From positions 1 to 6,355 of the forward strand of contig CAYMID010000037.1 of assembly GCA_964390625.1 (NCBI GenBank): a DNA stretch of 6,355 bases. Reading direction: 5' to 3'. Below the pieces are notes generated by a model that was not told the origin of the DNA, ran no database searches, and was given only the letters and a program-made list of their open reading frames with translations. This stretch comes from 2-12-FULL-41-16 sp964390625 (lineage in GTDB: Bacteria > Patescibacteriota > Patescibacteriia > Magasanikbacterales > UBA922). A program made the translations under genes and the position numbers. Below are positions 4,715 to 6,355 of this stretch, piece after piece; the stretch's first letter is position 1; every line of letters starts with the position of its first letter.

Positions 4715-5308
4715 ATGTCTGTCGCCACCACGCTCGTTCGTCGTAGTCGAATAATTGTTTTTGTTGGCTTTTTGTTTGCTTTGCTTGGTTTAGGAGCTAG
4801 TTTAGCATTTCCGCTGGAGTACCGGGCAGATGCCGGTGTATTGATTGTACCAAAAACTCGGTTTGGGGTTGATCCATACACTGTAGTTAAATCAGCCGAA
4901 CGGGTGGGCGACAATTTGGCCGCGGTCATGAAGACCGATGACTTTCGGGCCAAGGTAAAGTTAACTGACCCGAGTTTACAGTGGGGTATGTTTGACCGCG
5001 AAACTGCGCGCGAACAACGCCGGTTGTGGCCTCGGATGGTAAGTGCCTCGGTGGTGTATGGAACAGGGGTGTTGCGAGTGAGTGCCTACAACACTGACCA
5101 AGCACAGGCAGCCGCCTTTGCTGCTGCTGCAGCCGAAACTTTGGCCACCAAGGGCTTTGAATATGTTGGTGGTGACATGACGATTCGGGTGGTTGATAAT
5201 CCAGTGGTTACACCATGGCCAGTGCGTCCAAATATTCCGGTCAACATGGCTTTGGGATTTGTAGTTGGGATTTTAGTCATGAGTGTGATTGTGGTGCGCA
5301 ACCGCTAA
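4715..5308 (+). CDS. Wzz/chain-length-determinant-like two-span membrane protein
   Basis: The 197-aa product has the layout of polysaccharide co-polymerases: a short basic N-terminus (RRSRI), span 1 (about 13-33), an extracytoplasmic domain with the opening YRADAGVLIVPKTR (36-49) and DPYTVVKSAERVGDNLA (53-69), and a second span (about 175-194) introduced by the proline-rich TPWPVRPNIP (166-175), a hallmark position in Wzz proteins. Such proteins set sugar-chain length or support export together with a Wzy-type polymerase or a tyrosine kinase. It has no cytoplasmic kinase domain, and its outer domain is shorter than in E. coli Wzz. An Ala-rich helix lies at 129-143. It starts nine bases after the HtrA-like gene behind a T-rich leader (AATTTTTTTCT before ATG). 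The Wzz-like call rests on architecture and local motifs, so the substrate is unknown. Confidence 0.75.
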   Translation: MSVATTLVRRSRIIVFVGFLFALLGLGASLAFPLEYRADAGVLIVPKTRFGVDPYTVVKSAERVGDNLAAVMKTDDFRAKVKLTDPSLQWGMFDRETAREQRRLWPRMVSASVVYGTGVLRVSAYNTDQAQAAAFAAAAAETLATKGFEYVGGDMTIRVVDNPVVTPWPVRPNIPVNMALGFVVGILVMSVIVVRNR

Positions 5309-5312
5309 TCGT

Positions 5313-6355
5313 ATGGTTGCAATGGTCGAATTGCTCGAATTGTGGCAGGCGCCACACGCTAACCCGGCCAATAAAGCAGCGGCCTTGGTGGCGTGGGCTG
5401 AGTTGCACCAACTAACACAAGCGTCTTTTGAAGAGCGGTATGTGTTTGACGTAATGCAGACATTAGTGACAGCGCTGGCCGAGTCCGACGAGCAGACTCA
5501 GTTGATGCAGTTGCACGAGGTGCATCGCAGTTTAATGGAGAATCCGCAGTATTTTCCTGCCGAATTGCGGGCCTTGTTGCTGCATGAAACCACGCCGCGA
5601 GTGCAGCAGCAATTAGTTGATGACGGGCACTTGTCGGTTGACGGTGTGCGTCAAAAAACCGTGCAGTATAAACCGACTGAGTTGGCGGTGACTACGGCCG
5701 AGGATTCGGCCCTGGTGCAGCAATTTATTAATGACTTACAAGTGAGTGCAGGTTTAGAATTAGTGCTTGAGCCTGATGTAGAGGTGCCCCAGTTGCACAC
5801 CCAAACTGCGGTCAGTCGGGTTGAGTCAGCCGGGAATCACGTAATTATTCATTTTCCTGATGGCACCATGGTGCCGCGTGACCCAGTACTAGATGGTCTG
5901 GGGGTGTGGCATTTGTTTCCGCATCAGGCAGCTTGGCCCACAATCGAGAGTACAGTGCGAGAGCCGGCGGCGCGGTCAGTGGCTACCCACCCAGTCGAAG
6001 CGCAGGTGCGTAGTGTGGAAGTGCTTTTACCAGGGAATGTGCCAGTGACGGTGTCGGTTGGCAAGAATGGGCTAGCCGAGTTAAAAGTTACGGGTACAAT
6101 CACGATTAAGGCAGATAAAGCGCGGCAGTTGTTGTTGGGAGAACCGCATTATCCAGCGCGGCTGCCAACCACCAAGCAGGATCAGTTTGACCAGCTGGCC
6201 AGCCAGTTAGCCCTAGGGGTTTGGGCCTACGAGGCGGTGGTGGCTGGGCACCTGGCGCATACGGCGGCTGGGCAGGCGTTGCAGGCGACTTTGGCTAAGG
6301 CTGGACAGCGACTGGCTGATTTGGCCGGGGCGCCAGTGGAGCGGGTGTTTGCGGG
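5313..6355 (+). CDS. Large soluble protein of unknown function, 3' end beyond the window
   Basis: An open frame of 347 codons without a stop runs from ATG 5313 (MVAMVELLELWQ) off the window end. The length without stops, at codon use like the neighbours (GTG, TTG, CAG frequent), makes it a real gene. I do not recognise it. There is no signal peptide or membrane span in the visible part. Residues 1-110 look helical (FEERYVFDVMQTLVTAL, about 39-55; QLMQLHEVHRSLMENP). A more beta-like middle includes NHVIIHFPDGTMVPRD (about 175-190) and VPVTVSVGKNGLAELKVTG (about 244-262). The last 80 residues are again helical and rich in Ala, Gln and Leu. It starts four bases after the Wzz-like gene without a Shine-Dalgarno; ATG 5322 (MVELLELW) is an alternative start. 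Its place suggests a cytoplasmic partner of the membrane proteins, which is inference. Confidence 0.85.
   Translation, partial: MVAMVELLELWQAPHANPANKAAALVAWAELHQLTQASFEERYVFDVMQTLVTALAESDEQTQLMQLHEVHRSLMENPQYFPAELRALLLHETTPRVQQQLVDDGHLSVDGVRQKTVQYKPTELAVTTAEDSALVQQFINDLQVSAGLELVLEPDVEVPQLHTQTAVSRVESAGNHVIIHFPDGTMVPRDPVLDGLGVWHLFPHQAAWPTIESTVREPAARSVATHPVEAQVRSVEVLLPGNVPVTVSVGKNGLAELKVTGTITIKADKARQLLLGEPHYPARLPTTKQDQFDQLASQLALGVWAYEAVVAGHLAHTAAGQALQATLAKAGQRLADLAGAPVERVFA

Noticed and set aside
1..6355. CRISPR arrays, insertion sequences or prophage genes
   Set aside because: No spaced direct repeats, transposase-like frames or phage proteins are visible in the window.

Overview
The window reads as a bacterial chromosome segment of roughly even G+C with standard stop codons. 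I infer a Patescibacteria (Candidate Phyla Radiation)-like bacterium: the genes are compact, no start codon has a convincing Shine-Dalgarno, the tRNA and tmRNA do not encode their CCA ends, and core translation genes sit beside membrane proteins that match nothing I know well. This placement is an inference, because the window holds no rRNA or other strong marker.

The left 2.4 kb is transcribed on the minus strand and is a translation block. In transcription order it holds smpB (2406-1954), the tmRNA gene ssrA (1953-1564), infC (1537-989), rpmI (912-706), rplT (702-358), a large RNA hairpin (350-265), a 44-residue lysine-rich ORF (242-108) and tRNA-Asp(GUC) (76-3). The tmRNA begins on the base directly after the smpB stop codon, and infC starts 26 bases after the tmRNA ends, so the three look like one transcript from which tmRNA is cut out. 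rpmI-rplT has its own near-consensus promoter (TTGACA-17-TATACT) directly after infC.

The right 3.9 kb is transcribed on the plus strand, divergently from smpB, from a promoter TTGCGC-17-TATACT. It is a tightly packed five-gene run: a small single-span membrane protein (2495-2902), a polytopic membrane protein (2904-3665), a membrane-anchored HtrA-like protein with a PDZ domain that seems to have lost its catalytic His and Asp (3662-4705), a Wzz-like two-span protein (4715-5308), and a long soluble unknown protein that runs off the window (5313-6355). Gaps are 1, -4, 9 and 4 bases. The Wzz-like member suggests a cell-surface or polysaccharide role for the run, but no member's biochemical function is established by sequence alone.

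The best leads are the zero-gap smpB-ssrA junction, the 86-base hairpin after rplT whose imperfect stem pairs are all G·U on the transcribed strand, the apparent HtrA pseudoprotease operon, and the U-rich leaders without Shine-Dalgarno sequences.
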